Source of the DNA: CAVXUB01 sp963764805
GTDB taxonomy: Bacteria > Actinomycetota > Acidimicrobiia > Acidimicrobiales > Bog-793
Direction: 5' to 3'
Assembly: GCA_963764805.1 (NCBI GenBank)
Contig: CAVXUB010000006.1
Span: 372,001 to 436,000 of the forward strand
DNA length: 64,000 bases
Below are positions 61,909 through 64,000 of the stretch, one piece after another. The notes under the pieces are model-generated. The model saw only the letters and a list, made by a program, of their open reading frames with translations. It was not told the DNA's origin and ran no database searches. The translations under genes were made by a program, and so were the position numbers. The number at the start of each line of letters is the position of its first letter. Position 1 is the stretch's first letter.

Positions 61909-63201
61909 CTAGCCGAGCTTCAGGTGGCTGACGAGCCGAAGGGTGTTGCCGGTGTGCGGGAAGCTGGTGAACGTCCCGTATCCGACCAGCGTCGCGAGGC
62001 CTCCCGAGGCACCGATCACATGGAACGAACCGGTCGTCACTCCGTGGGATGTGACCGTGGCCTGGGCGAGAATCACGACCGTCCCGCTCTGACCATCGAA
62101 ACCGCAGCTGCACACGTCCTCGACGTTGAGAGAAGCGGAGTGGTCCGGCCAGATCGTTATCGCCGCCTTCTCCTTGGCGGTGCCGACCAGGCCGAACCCG
62201 GTCAGGACCGCCGTGCCCTTGGCGGCCAGCAGCGTGTCACCAGAGGACGTCACCCCTAGCACCACCGACTTCGTCTTGCTCCTGTGGGTGCCCACGTACC
62301 GGCCGAGCGTGGAAGCCTTCACCGAGATGTGCTCGAGCACTCCTGGCAGCTCGTTGCGCCTGACCACTCCGAACCCGCACTGGCCGAAGGCCGCACCGGT
62401 CACGACGTTGGATGGGGCGCCGGAGTCACCGAACCGGACGGACGGAATGTTGTAGTTGCACCTCAGGTTGCCGCCGATGAGGTTGCCGACCATCTCGTTG
62501 CCGTCAGGATCGCCCATGGTGTTGGCGACGAACGTGGCGTTGCCTTCGGCTTGAACGCTGATAGCTCCGAACCAGCAAGTTTGGATGCCGGACACGTTGA
62601 TGTTGCCGCCCACTGAGATGTTCTCGTAGTCCGAGTACACCGGCAAAGGCACACCGGGCCCTTCACCGTTGGCCAGCAACGGGTCCGAGAGCCAAAGCTT
62701 CGGTTCTTTCGTGCAGGACAGGCCACCGCCACCACCGACCTGGGAGACGCTGCCTCCGATGGACGTCGAGTGGATGTTGACGGCCAGCGGCTCGGTTGCC
62801 TTGACGTTGCCGACGACAGTGTCGTAGGTGAAGGCAGCCGGGCAGGCGATGAACGGGGAGCACCCCAGGAACAGAACCGCTCCCTTGCCGACCGAGATGT
62901 TCCCTCCGACGGCGACGGTCGCTGGAAGCAGCGGTGTGCTCGCCGGATCACCCGGTGCCGTGGCATCGAGCAACGAGTGGGGATCGACCGTCAGGTCGTG
63001 CTGGATGACAACATTGCCTGCAGGCATGTAACAGACCCCTGCCACCGTGACGCTTGCGTAGGTGCCGGCAGGTATGTTCCCGCCGGAACAGGTGTATGCG
63101 CCCGGCGTGTGGTTGACGGGCAAAGCGCCCGCTGCCGGCAACCCGATGAATCCCGCGACCGCCATGAACGCCAATACCGATATGACTCGTATTGCCTTCA
63201 T
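61909..63201 (-). CDS. Large secreted protein of unknown function
   Basis: 430 residues from ATG 63201 (MKAIRVISVLAFMAVAGFIG, a Sec signal cleaved near AAGA). The rest is Gly/Val/Thr-rich with recurring short beta segments: VGGNISVGKGAVLFLGC, SVGGNINVSGIQTCWFGAIS, VGNLIGGNLRCNYNIPSV. The regularly spaced (V/I)GGN(I/L) blocks look like repeats of a beta-helix or beta-solenoid. Six or more cysteines. Ribosome site GGAGGGG is present. Likely cell-surface or extracellular. Confidence 0.78.
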   Translation of the reverse strand: MKAIRVISVLAFMAVAGFIGLPAAGALPVNHTPGAYTCSGGNIPAGTYASVTVAGVCYMPAGNVVIQHDLTVDPHSLLDATAPGDPASTPLLPATVAVGGNISVGKGAVLFLGCSPFIACPAAFTYDTVVGNVKATEPLAVNIHSTSIGGSVSQVGGGGGLSCTKEPKLWLSDPLLANGEGPGVPLPVYSDYENISVGGNINVSGIQTCWFGAISVQAEGNATFVANTMGDPDGNEMVGNLIGGNLRCNYNIPSVRFGDSGAPSNVVTGAAFGQCGFGVVRRNELPGVLEHISVKASTLGRYVGTHRSKTKSVVLGVTSSGDTLLAAKGTAVLTGFGLVGTAKEKAAITIWPDHSASLNVEDVCSCGFDGQSGTVVILAQATVTSHGVTTGSFHVIGASGGLATLVGYGTFTSFPHTGNTLRLVSHLKLG

Positions 63202-63360
63202 TGCCCCTCCTAATGCAACTGTTTGCACGGTGCACGCTACAACCGCTGCCAGGTGGCAACAAGAGGGAAAAAGGCTGGTCAGCAGTCCTTATTACGGACG
63301 ATCCGTGGGATCGCGACCACCCTTAGCAATGGCGACCCGAACGAGCGAGGCGCTGGACGG

Positions 63361-63687
63361 CTACCGGCTGATGTGGTCCTGGAGGATGCGCTCGACCGCC
63401 TCGGCATCGTCCGGAGTGATCGTCGGCCTGACCCGCCGACCAAGATCCAGCTCGAGAGCCATCGTCTTGTTGGGACGGCGGGTGTCTAGGTTCCACCAAT
63501 GAACGAAGTCGCCGCTGCCCCAGATCCGCCAGCGGCCGTTGACCACACCGGTGAGGGGCCGGGGCACCACCGCCTTGATGCGCGAATAGAGGATCGACTT
63601 GGATCCTCCCCACGGGTAGTACCAACCGATCCTGATGCTGGTCGAGTCGCACGCGATGCGTCCGTCGTCGTACAGGGGTGCCGCCAC
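63361..63687 (-). CDS. Conserved hypothetical protein, 108 residues
   Basis: Starts MAAPLYDDGRIACDSTSIRI at 63687. Beta-rich core IGWYYPWGGSKSILYSRIKA, VVNGRWRIWGSGDFVHWWNL, then MALELDLGRRVRPTITPDDA and AVERILQDH. The pattern (two beta sheets ending in a helix) recalls PH-like small bacterial domains that read as membrane or stress accessory proteins. Function unknown. Separated from the secreted-protein gene by 159 bases, same strand. Confidence 0.66.
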   Translation of the reverse strand: MAAPLYDDGRIACDSTSIRIGWYYPWGGSKSILYSRIKAVVPRPLTGVVNGRWRIWGSGDFVHWWNLDTRRPNKTMALELDLGRRVRPTITPDDAEAVERILQDHISR

Positions 63688-64000
63688 GTCTTGCCTCCTT
63701 CGGGACAGCTCAAGTCTTGCACGATCAGCGGCCTGCTCCCTGGATAAAGCGCTCTACTCCCGGGTATCGCGAGTGGCAGCCGCTCATCCAGTGGCAGCCG
63801 CAAGCCTCCCGACGCTGTTGCCTGACCGCCAGCCGGAGCCCCAACAAGGATCCACGCCATCAACACGCCTGTCAGCCCTGTGACCGCACGTGGCTCCGAC
63901 GACTGTCCCGTGCCGCCCAGGTGGCCAGCTGCCGGCAGACGATGACCGCGGCAGTCTCTGCGCCGACGGCAGCTCAACTGGCCGTCGGCGCCGCCGGTGG
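63688..64000. other. Right-end stretch with no clear gene
   Basis: 313 bases. An open minus-strand frame reads VTGLTGVLMAWILVGAPAGG near 63810-63870, which could be a membrane helix, but there is no start, stop context or family match that I can defend. GTGGCAGCCGC occurs twice within 25 bases near 63771-63800. Confidence 0.4.

Noticed and set aside
63775..63977. LPXTG-type anchor protein at the right end
   Set aside because: A hydrophobic stretch is present, but no proper sorting motif, start codon or upstream coding sequence can be shown.
1..64000. tRNA, rRNA or riboswitch genes
   Set aside because: No tRNA T-arm or anticodon context, rRNA sequence or known riboswitch core was recognised by eye; a covariance-model scan was not possible.

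Overview
The window is GC-rich DNA with long antisense open frames, frequent GTG/TTG starts, four-base GTGA/ATGA gene overlaps and several apparently leaderless promoters. Together with the gene families present (HIT-PLD-helicase fusion, PcaDC-type fusion, HxlR, PadR and IclR regulators, VapBC45-like toxin-antitoxin) this points to an actinobacterium. I cannot name the genus. At least 17 otherwise well-preserved genes are interrupted by single-base frameshifts, mostly +1 insertions. These are probably sequence errors in a draft or metagenomic assembly, although real decay cannot be excluded.

Layout. 1-9.2 kb: a probable defence island on the minus strand with a HIT-PLD-SF2 helicase fusion (cut by the window edge) and a very large DUF4011 / SF1 helicase / PD-(D/E)XK / DUF3320 protein, both heavily frameshifted, then two small uncharacterised plus-strand genes. 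9.2-13.8 kb: HxlR regulator divergent from a DHA2-type MFS exporter, a thioesterase, an NADP oxidoreductase, and stubs of an alcohol dehydrogenase and an SDR. 14.2-18.4 kb: a translationally coupled operon of ECF sigma factor, membrane protein, ABC ATPase and two membrane subunits; divergent from it is a ribbon-helix-helix-like protein preceded by paired GTAAC dyads. 19-25.4 kb: TetR divergent from a rifampicin phosphotransferase, a LapA-like protein, a second TetR divergent from a small membrane protein, and a VOC protein. 25.4-28.9 kb: PadR plus MacB/FtsX-type ABC exporter. 28.9-31.2 kb: arsenic operon arsI-aquaporin-arsC-CDF-like gene without a visible arsR or efflux pump. 31.3-34.2 kb: RES toxin remnant, HipBA, RlaP-like nucleotidyltransferase.

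34.3-48.3 kb is the most coherent region: a complete 4-hydroxybenzoate/protocatechuate pathway. A Liv-type ABC importer (livKGFHM) leads into pobA, and protocatechuate is opened by pcaHG and processed by pcaB, pcaDC and pcaI/pcaJ. pcaIJ are split onto opposite strands, and only the last codons of a thiolase (pcaF) remain in front of pcaH. An IclR (PcaR/PobR-type) regulator sits inside the cluster. I find its expected operator, GTTCG-N5-CGCAC, at its own promoter and variants of it at the pcaI/pcaJ and livK promoters, which suggests one regulon.

48.4-55.6 kb holds small accessory genes: nucleoside kinase-like protein, two PIN-toxin modules, a lipoprotein, a methyltransferase and two APH-fold kinases. 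55.8-61.8 kb is an acetate/formate module: SatP transporter, acetyl-CoA synthetase, a second AceTr-like transporter and an FdhF/YdeP-type molybdopterin oxidoreductase. The right end carries a large secreted protein of unknown function, a 108-residue protein and about 300 bases in which I see no clear gene. No rRNA, tRNA, CRISPR array or complete insertion sequence was recognised.
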